A stretch of DNA of 64,000 nt from Cheiracanthium punctorium (GCA_038373885.1 JAWZYV010013137.1:62001-126000); one strand, 5' to 3'; counted from the first letter of the stretch, positions 24,141-35,947 are shown. Program-made: numbers and translations. Notes: a model not told the origin generated them from the letters alone.

Positions 24141-24480
24141 TTGCCTGAATTGCTCAAATATAACTTTAACATTGAATACACTCCTCAGTTTTACACTAAA
24201 AGTTATGCTGATTTGTTACTGCATGAATTATTGCAAGTGCCTTTTGATGCAAAATCTTCGAAAATTGATGAAAAGGATAATACTTCGGACCGGAAAGTAA
24301 TTACTTTGGAAGATGAGGGGATTAATTGCAGCTTCTCTGGAGTGACGGTCTCTGTTTTCTCTTGGTTACCCATTTTGCAAAAACTACCTAAGCAAAAGAT
24401 CTCCAGAAAGCAACAAATAATGCATTTAATTTGATGCAAATGTGATTTATATTCTGACGGATAATATAAAATTGAAGACG
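24141..24480 (+). pseudogene. AlkB-like 2OG-Fe(II) dioxygenase fragment, left arm
   Basis: AlkB-family enzymes remove alkyl groups from nucleic-acid bases, using iron and 2-oxoglutarate. About 83 codons are readable from 24,141. The order is a YTPQFYTKSYADLLLHELL helix, then DRKVITLEDEG, then CSFSGVTVSVFSWLPIL, which corresponds to the substrate-side segment (YxFSG ... WPxxL) before the catalytic jelly-roll in ALKBH2-like proteins. A lesion at about 24,385 breaks the frame. Compared with the right-arm copy, about 165 bp covering the C-terminal half is deleted near 24,510. No ATG is seen upstream before a stop (24,123), so the start is lost or lies in another exon. The next gene downstream, PC4-like, has the same orientation. 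Family call by motif only; confirmation needs a profile search. Confidence 0.6.
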
Positions 24481-24499
24481 TTAACTATGAAGGTTTTTC

Positions 24500-25318
24500 T
24501 CTGGACGTACATTATGAGCCTTCGCCCAAAAGACCAAAGTTGCATGATTGGAGGGATCATCTGTATCATAGGTTATATGCTTCTGTAAATGGTACATGAT
24601 ATAACTTGGAAAGACTTATCTACGTTTCGCTTCACGATGAAAAAAATGGCTTGAAGATTCAAAGTAGACAGTTTATCCAGAACGTCCAATTAGACTATGT
24701 ACCAACCAATTCTGGAGTGATGATGCACCCTTCCACATGGATAGAACTTAGTGAAGAACTTTTGGATTTTAATTTAAGTTATAACGAGAGTCTTGTTTAT
24801 TAGTTTAGAGTCTTAGTTTATAACTCTATTATTTGTAATACTCAACTATCTGTCTTTAATGACGCGGAAAATGCACCATAGAACAAATTTACAAACTCGG
24901 AGATTCATTTACGTTAAATCCAATGTTTTTAAAACTCATAAATGATCAAATACAAAAACTTTGTGAAATGAGAAGTGAAATATCGGAATTCATCCTAAAA
25001 ACGCAATATACGACAACCGTGCCTCATTTGATATTAAAATTATAGCCGCAAAAGGGTTACTGTGAACCGCAATTTGAATATGAAGTGGCTGAAGATCAAT
25101 TACAGGACATAGTATCTCAAGAAATTCTTAAAAGCGTAAAAAAATTATGTACATGCGTAGGATGTATTGCAGATCATCCTTCACAAAGACAGGCTTGTTT
25201 AAATACTACGGCCGCTGAAAAGTATCTTTCTGTAAGCAACAAAGTATGGTTTATGCTCGACAAACCGTATACAGCAAGAGAAGTATGTGAGGAAAAGGTG
25301 CACATTATTTATGATTGA
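24500..25318 (+). pseudogene. PC4-like (p15 coactivator-type) domain gene, left arm, broken
   Basis: The domain of transcriptional coactivator PC4/Sub1 binds single-stranded DNA. In the readable frame at 24,606-24,802 the strand LERLIYVSLHDEKNGLKIQ is followed by DYVPTNSGVMMHPSTWIELS. This mirrors the PC4 pattern (strand, then a PTKKGIxLxxxQWxxL turn-helix). It is preceded by SPKRPKLHDW (about 24,520). After a stop at 24,800-24,802 and several lesions, a C-terminal block is readable at about 25,079-25,318. It contains CTCVGCIADHPSQRQ, a cysteine-rich stretch of unknown role. The gene ends about 50 bp from the palindrome centre. Identification as PC4-like is from pattern only. Confidence 0.5.
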
Positions 25319-25360
25319 ATTTTTGTACAAACATTTTCTTAGACTATAAAAAGTATTTTC

Positions 25361-25373
25361 AAAGTGTGCAAGT
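25361..25373. other. Palindrome centre (13-nt spacer)
   Basis: AGACTATAAAAAGTATTTTC (25,341-25,360) and GAAAATACTCTTTATAGTC (25,374 on) are complementary apart from about one mismatch, leaving a 13-nt spacer. The convergent PC4-like 3' ends flank it. Confidence 0.85.
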
Positions 25374-25424
25374 GAAAATACTCTTTATAGTCTTCTAAGA
25401 AAATGTTTGTAAAAAAGTTTACAT

Positions 25425-26110
25425 CATAAGTGCATTTTTTTCTCGCATATTTCTCTTGCTATACAAGGTACGTCGACTATAAACCATACTTTGTTACCTA
25501 CAGAAAGATACTTTTCAGCATCCGTAGTATTTAAACAAGCATCTCTTTGTGAAGGATGATCTTCAATACATCTTACGCATTTAAATAATTTTTTTACGAT
25601 TTTAAGAATTCATGTATAGTATATATATTAATTGATCTTTAGCTTCTACATATATTTACAATGCGGTTCACGGTAAAATTTTTGCGGCTATAATTTTAAT
25701 ATTGAATTAGGCAGGATTGTAGTATATAGCGTTTTTAGAATGCATTCTGATATTTCACTTCTCATTACACAGTTTTTTTAGATCATTTAAGAGTTTTTAA
25801 AATATTGGCCGTCGTCGTTAAAGACAGATTTGAGTATTACAAATAATGGAGCTATCATTATAACTTAGATTAAAATTCAAAAGTTTTTCAGTAAGTTCTA
25901 TCCATGTAGAAGGGTGCATCATCACGCCAGAACTGGTTGGTACGTTGGTAGTCTAATTGGACGTTCTGGATAAACTATCAAATTTGAATCTTGAAGTCAT
26001 TTTTTTCATCATGAAGAGAAACGTAGATAATTCTTTCCAAGTGCCATGTACCATTTACAGAAGCATATAAGCAACGATAATCCATCCAATCATGCAACTT
26101 AGTTCTTTTG
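25425..26110 (-). pseudogene. PC4-like gene, right-arm copy, broken
   Basis: Inverted counterpart of 24,500-25,318. The minus-strand frame around 26,110-25,980 reads through SPKRTKLHDW, LYASVNG and IIYVSLHDEKNDFKIQ. The GVMMHPSTWIELSE block is recognisable at about 25,935-25,895 in another frame, and the cysteine-rich C-terminal block at about 25,660-25,430. Different lesions from the left copy show that both decayed independently after duplication. Confidence 0.5.
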
Positions 26111-26681
26111 GGCGAAGTCTCATAAATGTACGTTTTGGTGATGTGTGGGTCTGTCTCATTAGGCTTAGTAGGCATACCATGCGTTAAAAGTTTGTTGGTT
26201 GGGGGATATATCTTACACATTGAAACATGTTCTAAAATAATGGTAGTGGTTTCACAGTTCGGTCGTTTAAAATCTAAAGATCGCTTAGATCCAAAGTTAG
26301 AATGCATATACATGACGATAAGTCCAGAGAAAAATCTTCATAGTTAACGTCTTCAATTTTAGATTATCCGTCAGAATATAAGTTCATTTGTACCAAATTA
26401 AATGCATTATTTGTTAATTTCTGAAGATCTTCAGGTAGTTTTTGCAAAATAGGTAACCAAGAGAAAACAGAGACCGTCGCTCCAGAGAAGCTGCAATTAA
26501 TCCCCTCATCTTCCAAAGTAATTACTTTCCGGTCCGAAGTATTATCCTTTTCATCAATTTTCGAAGATTTTGCATCAAAAGGCACTTGCAATAATTCATG
26601 CAGTAACAAATCAGCATAACTTTTAGTGTAAAACTGAGGAGTGTATTCAATGTTAAAGTTATATTTGAGCAATTCAGGCAA
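26110..26681 (-). pseudogene. AlkB-like dioxygenase pseudogene, right-arm copy
   Basis: This is the better preserved of the two copies. The N-terminal half is open from 26,681 to 26,364 and extends further than in the left arm: after SWLPILQKLPEDLQK comes AFNLVQMNLYSDG, equivalent to the FNxVLxNxYxDG segment of AlkB proteins. A second readable block (26,313 to about 26,130) has NFGSKRSLDFKRP, ETTTIILEHVSMC, then THGMPTKPNETDPHI. This corresponds to the family's SLGATRxF, LxHGSLLxM and distal iron-ligand H...R region. The HxD iron-binding pair expected between the blocks is not visible and the family's terminal arginine motif is not clear, so no activity is expected. It lies in line with the PC4-like gene; the two may once have been adjacent genes or one fusion. 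Confidence 0.65.
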
Positions 26682-26689
26682 AGTAATTT

Positions 26690-29600
26690 TTAAGAACTAC
26701 AACGCAATACAACTTAACAACAGGTAACCACAACGTTAAATGTTTTAGAATATGCACTCAAAGTTCCCTGCTAGCTCATCAAACTTAGATATAAGCCTAC
26801 TTCCCTATTGGCTCAAATAATCAAGTGATCAGGCACACGCCTTCTATTTTAAAGCATATCCAAACATGTAGATATTACATCATACATTCTACAACCAATC
26901 AAAAGCCCACACGTCCTCATCTTTATCTTATCAGAAACGATTACGGCATCCCGTCCATTCAGGCCAACCAATCAGAAGCGTACACGTCATATGTTATATG
27001 GAGGTGATTTCCAGATTACGCTGATAAGAACCGGTGAGTCACGTCAGATAAGAGAATTGTTTCATGAAATAAGTCATTTGTACTTTGTCTGGGGTCGTGA
27101 GAAGACGCTGTTTTTCGATCGCTTGTACTAAGCCTAGTTTTAACTAGTTTAAAGGCTTATACATTCACATTACGAAAACACCGCGATGATGTATTTTAGC
27201 AATTATTCAAGTAATGAAGTAAGTGTGTTTTTGCTTAAATGGTTTTTTTAGTATACGCAAGTATAATATAGATTATGTTATAGATATGAATTTTTTAATG
27301 TATTTGTAAATATTTGAATATTATGTCTTGGTAAATGATCATTTTCTAATTGCGTTTCGTTGAATCGTATTTTTATAACTATCGTAGTGACCATTAGTGT
27401 TAGTTATTTCTTTTAATATAGTGTTTAGTAAAACTTGTAAATTTTTTTGTTACATTTAATGTGTTTTGCACCCTTTTAATGCATGATTTGTTAATCATTA
27501 ATCATTAAATGTTAATCATTATTTAATCATTAATCATTAAATGTTAATCATTATTTGGTGAAAGTACGTTTGCTGAACATTTGTTGTAAAATATTTTTGC
27601 AAATACTTTATTAGGTGCAAAAATATATTTCAACGAGATGGTAAAACACCATTTGCACTAAAATAATATTTTTTCTAAGTTAAACTTATATTTCTTAATG
27701 TTTTATGAAACCTGTTTACTAAATTTAGGAACTTTAACGCACACTTTACAAGTAATAAAATGAATTTATTGTTTTTACATTTTAAGAAATGTATCACTTT
27801 AGAATATCCACTTAAAGTTCCATAACGTTTTTTAGTTAACTTATTCCTTTAAAACGAATTTTTATTTTACATAGATATTGTAAAATGTTTTGAATGCGTA
27901 TCAATAGAATGAAATATTTGTTAAGACTGGGATTCACTATGTTTTCTGAAACATTAAGGTTGTAGTGGGTTAAGATAATGTACTTTTTGTAGATATAAAT
28001 TTCATTTTGAGGAACATATTGCTATATTACATTTAAAGTGAATTCTTATACCACAAAATGAACTGATACCTATCTGGGTAAATCATACTTTTGTAACTAA
28101 AATATAAACATTCCTATTGTTGAATTAAAATAAATTGTTAGATTATTACTTTCTAACTATAATATCATATAATTGTTATATAGATAAAAGTTTAAAATGA
28201 CACCATTCCCCTTAATCACTGAAATTTATCCTCTGTTATAAGAAAAAAATTCACTTAAACCGATAAATGTTTCAAGAAATGTTATTTCATTGGTATTATA
28301 TATTTAGTTTAACAATATTATGCCTGTTTTTCTCTCATGTCCGTTAAAAAAAAACTTAATTTAATCAGGATGATGCCGAAGGAAGCGTATGAAACAGCCA
28401 GCAGAGATGGGAATCAGAAGTAAAATATTTTACATTTTTACTCTGTTTTCCCGATGTGCTAGCGTTGTTATCGTTATTTAAGAAATTGTCAGTAGAAAAT
28501 TCAGAAAGGTGTGCTTTCAAGTAAGTAAGACCTTCTTATTTTCCGATAACTTAATTTGTATTTGTTTTATAGCCTGATAGTCAGACTTCAGGTATAAAAC
28601 TGTATTTACGCGTTTGTAAGTTATTTTATCCTAAAGTTCTAAACACATAACCATATATCCGCGATTTCTAATCGGTTAGTATAAAACAAGTCTTTATTTT
28701 AATACTGTAGGATTTTAAAAATCTATCAATATTAATACTCGCTTAAAAGGTTTAATGTTATAGCCAATGCTATTTCATCACTAAAAAATCGCACCATATC
28801 CTCATCCTAACATTAAACACAAATATTTCTTCTATTCTGTAAAAATTTTGCATGATAGGATCATACCGCTTGTAGGGTGGGACTTAATATTTTTACTCTT
28901 ATAAGAAGACTATAGCTATACCTTTACAGCATATCTGTTAAGTCAACGGGTGTGTTGTGAAATAAATTTTAGGAGCAAATACTTTCAGCAGATTTTGTTT
29001 TCTCAAAAACAATTTTCTAAGTTTCATTATTAAGCATTATTTTACCATAATGATTTTAAAAAATTAAAACGATATTTATCTTTTATGATAGTATACACCA
29101 AAATTTAAGTCTTTCTAGTTATCTGAAAAAAAAAAATCTAAATATAAACGAATGCTTATCGCTGCAACTTTCTTATCTAAACAGAGTTGAAATAAAGCAA
29201 TCACCCAAAGAGTCCCCTTATCGAACAATTGTGGTAAAATTCCCTATCAAACGAATGAAACTGACTTATGGGAAAACGACTTAAACTGACGAATTAACTG
29301 ACTGCGGATTAAACTGACTGCGGATGCAAGGAGTGATGCAGAAAAGGAGTAAGCCTCGTCTGTGGAGTGATGCAGATAAGGAATAAGCGGCTAAGGGTTG
29401 CGGACTGCGGAGTCCTTAGTGGCGACAGAGGGTTTCTGGCTGCTGGCCTAATTTTTCCTGCGTCCGGTATCAACGGATAAGCTGTAATTTTCTGCTGTTT
29501 CTTTAAAAAACAAAAGTAAAATTAGCCTTTTAGAGACGGAATTGAGATTCAGGATTTTTTTTTCATATTTTTGTCTTCTAATGCGTTAGTTAAAGGATAT

Positions 29601-29700
29601 TAGTCATTTAAATGGGGGAAAAAATATTGTATACAATTATCACTCTGTTCCCAACTGGGAGTATGGGTTATTTTGGACTTTACATTGGTTTCAAAAACGG
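26690..29700. other. Non-coding part of right palindrome arm
   Basis: AT-rich, mirrored by 22,273-24,120 with indels. Includes a TTAATCATTAATCATTAAATG tandem repeat (about 27,490-27,556) in sequence absent from the left arm. At about 28,402-28,411 a CAGAGATGGG word sits within another right-arm-specific block. No gene seen. Confidence 0.5.
27490..27556. repeat. Tandem repeat of ATTAATCATTAAATGTTAATC
   Basis: Two near-identical units of about 34 bp built from the heptamer TTAATCA. Confidence 0.7.
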
Positions 29701-29716
29701 AATATACTGATGGGTA

Positions 29717-29890
29717 CAGGGGCGTAGCCAGAAATTTTTCATGGGGGGTGGTTACATTACGACTACTACAACTCATATATATGTATACGTGTGTGTGATA
29801 ATGTAGTGAAGAATACACATTTTGTATGGCGAAAAATTCCTCATGGGGGGTTATGACCCACCAAACCCCCCCCCCTTGGCTACGCCCCTG
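29717..29890. mobile_element. CAGGGGCGTAGCC MITE with 8-bp TSD
   Basis: The TIRs CAGGGGCGTAGCC and TTGGCTACGCCCCTG are flanked by perfect duplications GATGGGTA (29,709-29,716 and 29,891-29,898). The left arm (about 16,420-16,440) shows the empty target. 174 bp, non-coding, same family as 17,893-20,359 and 57,092-57,270. Confidence 0.9.
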
Positions 29891-30677
29891 GATGGGTAGT
29901 TTAAATAATAAATGAAATATTAAGAGTTAATAAATCATTTATTTTTAAATTTAAGTAAAGGCGTGAAATAGGGGTATGGGGGGGGTGTGTCGTATCAAAT
30001 AGCTCTGTAAAAATTTATGAAAATTGCTATTTTCATGATTTTTTGTAAAGTTTCCTACTAATGATAGAAATGCAATTAAAAAAAAAGACATCTTTTAACT
30101 TTATCTGAACTTTTTTGAAGTCATATTGAAAAAATTTCATTTTGAATAAAATTTTAATTTTATGTTCCCAGTTGGGAACATTGTCCTTTAAAAGTCAAAA
30201 TCAGAAAATATTTAATTTCATTTAAAAAAATAATTTATTGTGTGTGTGAAGGGACTCTTCGCCTCCCTGTCCCAGCACTTCGGACGTTTCGGGGCGTTAT
30301 CCACTGTCAGGGCGTAACCCTTGCGAGGGAGCACCCTCCAAACATTGTGTTGAGATTGACGCAAAATTCAAATCCTGCCATGAGCAATCATGACCTTAGC
30401 TTCAACGGTGTTGCTCTTTTTGTCAACTGAAAGTTGTCGACCACCTCAAATTTGCGATAATCTTGACCCTTCTACGAACGACCTTCTTCCAAAAAGTCAC
30501 CTCCTCGGTCCCAAGTTGTCCTTTTGTGGCTATCTTATCTGCTAAGTATCTGAAAAGTCAAGAAAGATTTCTAAGTATTTCTGACCAGTTTATTTGCACC
30601 GTTATTGCTCACAAAAACTTCTACGCTCTTTGTGAAAGCATCGTATCCGCAGGCGTTTGTCTTATCGCAAAATAACA

Positions 30678-30762
30678 CAGTAGAACTCCAATTATCCAAA
30701 TATATTGGGATCGGACCAGATTCGGATAATTGGATTTTTACCCAAAAGAGGGTCTAATATCT
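30678..30762. mobile_element. Pogo-type TIR end, mirrored copy
   Basis: CAGTAGAACTCCAATTATCC starts here and matches the complement of the right end of 14,793-15,546, continuing through GGATCGGACC. It is cut off at 30,762 by the Helitron start. Confidence 0.65.
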
Positions 30763-33383
30763 TCTATACTATTAAAATCTGTGCGCGTCTGTCTGTCTGT
30801 GTGTAGCATCATCTCCTCCGAAACCGCTGGGAGTTGAGTTTCGATCGAGGTGTCCACTTATTCGAAAAATTCCGAGGAAGGTCTTCCGCTAATTTAAATT
30901 TCGAAATTCGAATTAGTTTAGGAGATTGATAAAAAACCCCGTCAAAAACACTAATTTTTGCTCTCCGCATCTCCGCGATTGTAACCCCTGTAGTGAAAAT
31001 GTGAGAAATAAACATCGAGGTTGCCATGTTTGGCGAATTTATTAAATGATTTATACTCTTGCATTAAAAATAAAGGAATAATACTTTTTTTCTGTTTCGT
31101 ATATTTGCTAGGTTATTTTTTAATTAAAATATCGTCTGCGTGGGAAATCAGAGCAGGAATTCAATATTTTTTAAACGCAAAAGAAAAAGGATTTGTAAAT
31201 TTCAGAGACTAAAGTGTATAACCTTATAATTTGGCGAAAAAAATGGCTTATATGGCGATTTTGAGAAAGTGGATTCTAGTGGTTTGCACAATTTTAGGCT
31301 TGGCGCAATTTACTGAGAGCGTAAAGAAATAGTATTTTAAAAAACAAGTGTCGGTTTTACTAGAATTTAGCCTGAAATTTTAATTTTCTGTTCAGAAATA
31401 ATGCAGTTATTAAGGCGATTTTAAATGATTTTCATCAAGTTAAATAAATTGATTTAAGTTAGGGAAACCCCGCCAAATTTCAGAAAATTAAACTTTTTCA
31501 TTTGTATTGCTAATTCTATGCCCCGATTGATATGAGTTAGTGTTACGAGCGTAAGAATAGATAATATTTTCTAATCCCGCCGAACAAGGTGTAATAAAAT
31601 AGGAAGTCTTTATAAATACGAATGCTGTTAGAGATGAATGAGAATATTTTTTAAACCCAGTTAGACTAGCTGGTAATGCCTTAAATTATTGCATTTATTG
31701 TCAAGTTTAATGTGTGATTCATTTTGGCTATTTGCCATCGACTGCCGACGTTAATTACGCCAAAATTGCAGTTCTAGCAAAGTAAACATAAATAAATCAT
31801 TTCATATTCTATTTTTAAGACTGCTACAGTTTCCGTAGCAACGGAATCCACTGTTGCCAATTGGATTCCGTTGTTGCCAAGTTGTTCAATTTAATAATTA
31901 AGTTAAACCACTCATTTCTACATCTCGTAAGACCCAAAAAAGTGAAAACGCATTAAATAAGAAACAAATAGAATTTTAACATATTTGCGCATTAAAAATA
32001 ATCGAAGTTTTTTCAGGCAATTCTGCATATTTGTCATTTTATTTCCTTCGCGTGTGACGTCATTTCACGTCATTGTCTTCTGTTTTGCTGTCAGATTATC
32101 CGGAGAAGCACATTACACGCTAACGTATGTGCTGCTTCGGCGTACTTAAGGAAGCAATTTGTCGGGTGCGTATTTGCCTAACCCCTCTGTGTGTCTAAAT
32201 TGAAGCAATGAAACTTTGTAGGCGTTTTTTTTTTAAACTAGAAAAAGGCAGATTAACGTCGTTAACGTGGAAGAAGCGATATGGAAAACTGTTTAATTGG
32301 TAGCCGTAATACGAAATGATAATCGATTATTCACATGCGCAAAGCAACAAAATTTCAAAAGTATGAAAAGACAGGAATATGAAATGAAAATCCAAAATAA
32401 ATCACCAGAGACTATAGAATAAGCATCGTGTACGAGAATGATATTGCAATCATGTACATAACAAAGGCGGTTGCAAGGAATACAAAATATAATATGAAAT
32501 TAATTGCTCTTTCTTCCCATGGCGTTTGTGTAATCTTTCCGAATAACGGGATCCAATGTGCTTAGAATATTTCATATAAATTACTTATATGTTAAAGTTC
32601 TATTTATTTTTTCATATATATATTCCAGTTACTCCAGTTACAAGACCTAGAGCTCTAGAAACGATTTCAGATTTTGTTTAATATTGAATTTGACACTATG
32701 CAATTCATCCATGTTAAAAATAAAATATGAAATTAGTTATTTATTTAGTGTGAATTGGCAGTGAGATCAACGTTAGTTTTATGTAACAAGTGTGCTACTG
32801 TATTAAGAGTTCAGTAAGGGTAATAAGCTTTTCCGCTTAAGTTACGTCACAATTTTTTTCATTTACGAAAGCGACAAGATCTTTACGGAAACAGGATGCA
32901 TTTTTGGTTTCTGAACGTACAATGTGCATCGATTGTTTCGTATAGGTTTTTAAATTTGGGTAAAATTTAATAAAGTCATCTGCAACATAACTGTGCTAAT
33001 GCATTGTCCACGCTTTACGAAATGCAAGATAAGATAAAATAGTATTCAACATCATGCAATGTTATTCATATGGTATGTATGAATGCTATAAATTAAACCT
33101 AAAAAAAGAGAATTATATGATGTAGAAATAAGGCATTTTTTGAAAGAGAAACGTTTCGTCTGCATACCGTAAAGTTCTTACTTTTCTGATCGCCAGTGAC
33201 AATGACGTAGTTTTTGTGTCATCATGTTGCAATCGTCTCAAATTTCCACTCATAGAGTCAGCTTTTCGTCAGAATTCCAGCATTTTTTCACTGTTAGAGA
33301 TTCCGCATTACTGTGTTTAATTTGACTTATATGTATTAGGAAAATATTCGTTTCCTACCGTGCGGAGAACGGGCAAGCAGCTA
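30763..33383 (+). mobile_element. Helitron-type element, unit A
   Basis: The 5' end TCTATACTATTAAAATCTGT and a 3' end with a GTGCGGAGAACGGG hairpin followed by GCAGCTA are typical of Helitrons (5' TC, 3' hairpin then CTRR). Unit A is 2.6 kb with no Rep/helicase frame, hence non-autonomous. It is followed directly by unit B. Shared internal blocks such as GGGAGTTGAGTTTCGA and TTAAATTTCGAAATTCGAAT align all three units. Confidence 0.75.
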
Positions 33384-35325
33384 TCTATACTATTAAAATC
33401 TGTGCGCGTCTGTCTGTGTGTCTGTGTGCCTGTGTGTAACATAATCTCCTCCTAAACGGCTGGGAGTTGAGTTTCGAACGAGGTATCCACGAATTCAGAA
33501 AATTTCGAGAAAGAACCTCCGCTAATTTAAATTTCGAAATTCGAATTAGTTTAGGAGATATTGATAAAAAAAACCCATCAAAAACGCTAATTTTTGCTCT
33601 CCGCAATTCCGTGATTGTAACCCCTGTAGTCAAAAAAGTGAGAAATAAGCATCGAAGTTGACATGTTTGGCTATTTTATTAAATTATTTAGACTCCAGTA
33701 AAAATAAACGATTAATGATTTTTTTTCTGTTTAGATTATTTACAAAGTTATTTTTTAATTAAAATATTGCGTTCATGTGAAATCAGAGCAGGAATTCAAT
33801 GTTTTTTATGTGTAAAAGAATAAGGGATTGAGAGATTTCCGAGACTAATATGTATATTTTTTAGTTTGGCGGAAAAAAATGGCTCATTTGGCGATTTTGG
33901 GAAAGTAGTAGGTTCTACTGATTTGCACAGTTTTGGGCTTGGCGCAAATTACTGAAAGCGTAACGAAATAGTATTTTTAATAACAAGTATAAGTTTTACG
34001 GCGCTATACTTCGATATTTCATACAGAAATAATGCAGTTATTAAGGCGATTTTAAACGATCTATAGAATTTTCACCAAAAATTAAGCAAAAATTTAAGTT
34101 AGAGGAATTCCGCCAAATTTCAGAAAATTGAAATTCTTGCATTTTGTACATGGTAGTTAACGGTGATTAAAACCCGTTATAGTTAATAATAATTTAAATA
34201 ACCGCTACTTATCAATAATATCCCTACATTAATTTTTAGCGATCAAACCATATAAATGATAGATAACTATTTCCCATTTTGATTTCTGTTAAATCAATGC
34301 TTCGAATGATTCTCTGAAAACAAAAAAATCTCGCAAAATGGTGTATGTTGGCATTTTGCGATCGAAGTACTGTGTAATAAATAATTGATTCTTATTTGTT
34401 AAAGCAGCGCTACGGAAGTTTCTTTTACTAGAAGCTGTTAGAAAGGCGTAATTAATACTGTCTAATATATTTTTTGTTTTACGAATTGAAATGTTTGTTG
34501 ATTCCTACTTTAGTACATTTCTTAGCAAAGTTGGCGAAAAATATTCAAATGTAGTGCAACTCTGTACATTTTTATTAATTCCATTCCACAATTGAGATGA
34601 GATGCCGATGTCACTAGCGTATGCATAGATATTTTTTTTTAATTCCGCCAAACAGAGTATTGCGTATTGCCTTTAGTGTCAAGTTTAATTTGAATTTGCC
34701 ATCGACTGGCGGTGTTAATTTCGCCAATATGGCAGTTCTAGCAAAGTAAACATGAATAACTCATTTCATGTTCTATTTTTAACATTGCTATAGTTTCCGT
34801 AGTACCGGAATCCATTGTTGCCACTCAAGTTGTTAAATTTTACAATTAAGTGAAACCATTGAAATCCATTGTTTCATGTAGGTTTTTTAATTTAGGTAAA
34901 ATTTAATAAAGTCGTGTGTAACAAAACTGCCCTAATGCATTATCCACGCTTTGAAAATTGCAAGATAAAATTATTGTCAACATCATGTAATGTTATTTAT
35001 GTGGTATATACTTTACTATATATAAATGCTATAAAGTAAACCTCACAAAGAGAATTATATGATGTAGAAATCGGGCATTTTCCGAAAGAGAAAAGTTTTG
35101 TCTGCATACCATAAAGTTCTTTCTTTTTTGATCGCCAGTCACATTAACGTAGTTTTTGTGTCATGTTGCAATCGTCTAAAATTTGCACTCATGACGTAAA
35201 CTTTTAGTCAAGATTCAAGTATTTTTTCTCGTTTTGAGATTTCGAATTACTGGGTTTAATTCGAATTATATATGCTTAAGGAAAATATGCGGTTCCCGCC
35301 GTGCGGAGAACGGGTACGCAGCTAG
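33384..35325 (+). mobile_element. Helitron-type element, unit B
   Basis: Same 5' end as unit A, directly abutting A's 3' end. The 3' end at 35,298-35,325 reads GCCGTGCGGAGAACGGG then TACGCAGCTAG, a canonical Helitron terminus with CTAG. 1.94 kb, non-coding. Head-to-tail arrays are known for Helitrons and fit rolling-circle replication. Confidence 0.8.
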
Positions 35326-35947
35326 TCTATACTATTAAAATCTGTGCGCGTCTGTCTGTGTGTGTGTGTGTAGCATCATCTCCTCCTAAACGGCTGGGAG
35401 TTGAGTTTCGAATGAGGTATCCACGAATTCGGAAAATTTCGAGAAAAAACCTCCGCTAATTTAAATTTCGAAATTCGAATTAGTTTAGGAGATACTGATA
35501 AAAAACCCCATCAAAAACGCTAATTTTTGCTCTCCGCAATTCCGTGATTGTAACCCTGTAGTCAAAAAAGTGAGAAATGAGCATCGAGGTTGCCATGTTT
35601 GGCTATTTTATTAAATTATTTAGACTCCTGCAGTAAAAATAAAAGAATAATGATTTTTTTTCTGTTTAGATTATTTACTAAGTTATTTTTTAATTAAAAT
35701 ATTGCGTTTATGATAAATCAGAGCAGGAATTCAATGTTTTTTATGTGTAAAAGAATAAGGGATTGAGAGATTTCCGAGACTAATATGTATATATTTTAGT
35801 TTGGCGAAAAAAAAATGGCTGATTTGGCGATTTTGAGAAAGTAGTACACTGCAAAAAAAGTCTGTAAAACGTACAGAAATTACTCGTATTATTTACAGAA
35901 TAAGTCTGTTCGTAAGAAAAAACAGTTTTTTTCTGTTTTATCTTCAC

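Larger units (their letters stand above)
15465..25360 (+). repeat. Left arm of giant imperfect palindrome
   Basis: This arm is inverted relative to 25,374-30,762. Anchors in order from the outside: the TTTTGCGATAAGAC region (15,553; counterpart 30,660-30,674), the GTTCCCAATTGGGAAC site (16,053; counterpart 30,164), TAGTATATTCCG (16,431; counterpart about 29,700), AlkB-like (24,141; counterpart 26,681) and the PC4-like C-terminus (25,085-25,318; counterpart about 25,430-25,660). Excluding the 5.5 kb hAT-like insertion the arm is about 4.4 kb. The arms are diverged, with many substitutions and indels. Confidence 0.85.
25374..30762 (-). repeat. Right arm of giant imperfect palindrome
   Basis: It mirrors the left arm outward to the pogo-type TIR at 30,678 and ends where the first Helitron starts (30,763). 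Extra sequence relative to the left arm: a CAGGGGCGTAGC MITE (29,717-29,890), about 490 bp at 27,300-27,790, about 250 bp at 28,310-28,560, and short tandem duplications at about 29,285-29,390. It retains an AlkB middle segment that the left arm has lost. Confidence 0.85.
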
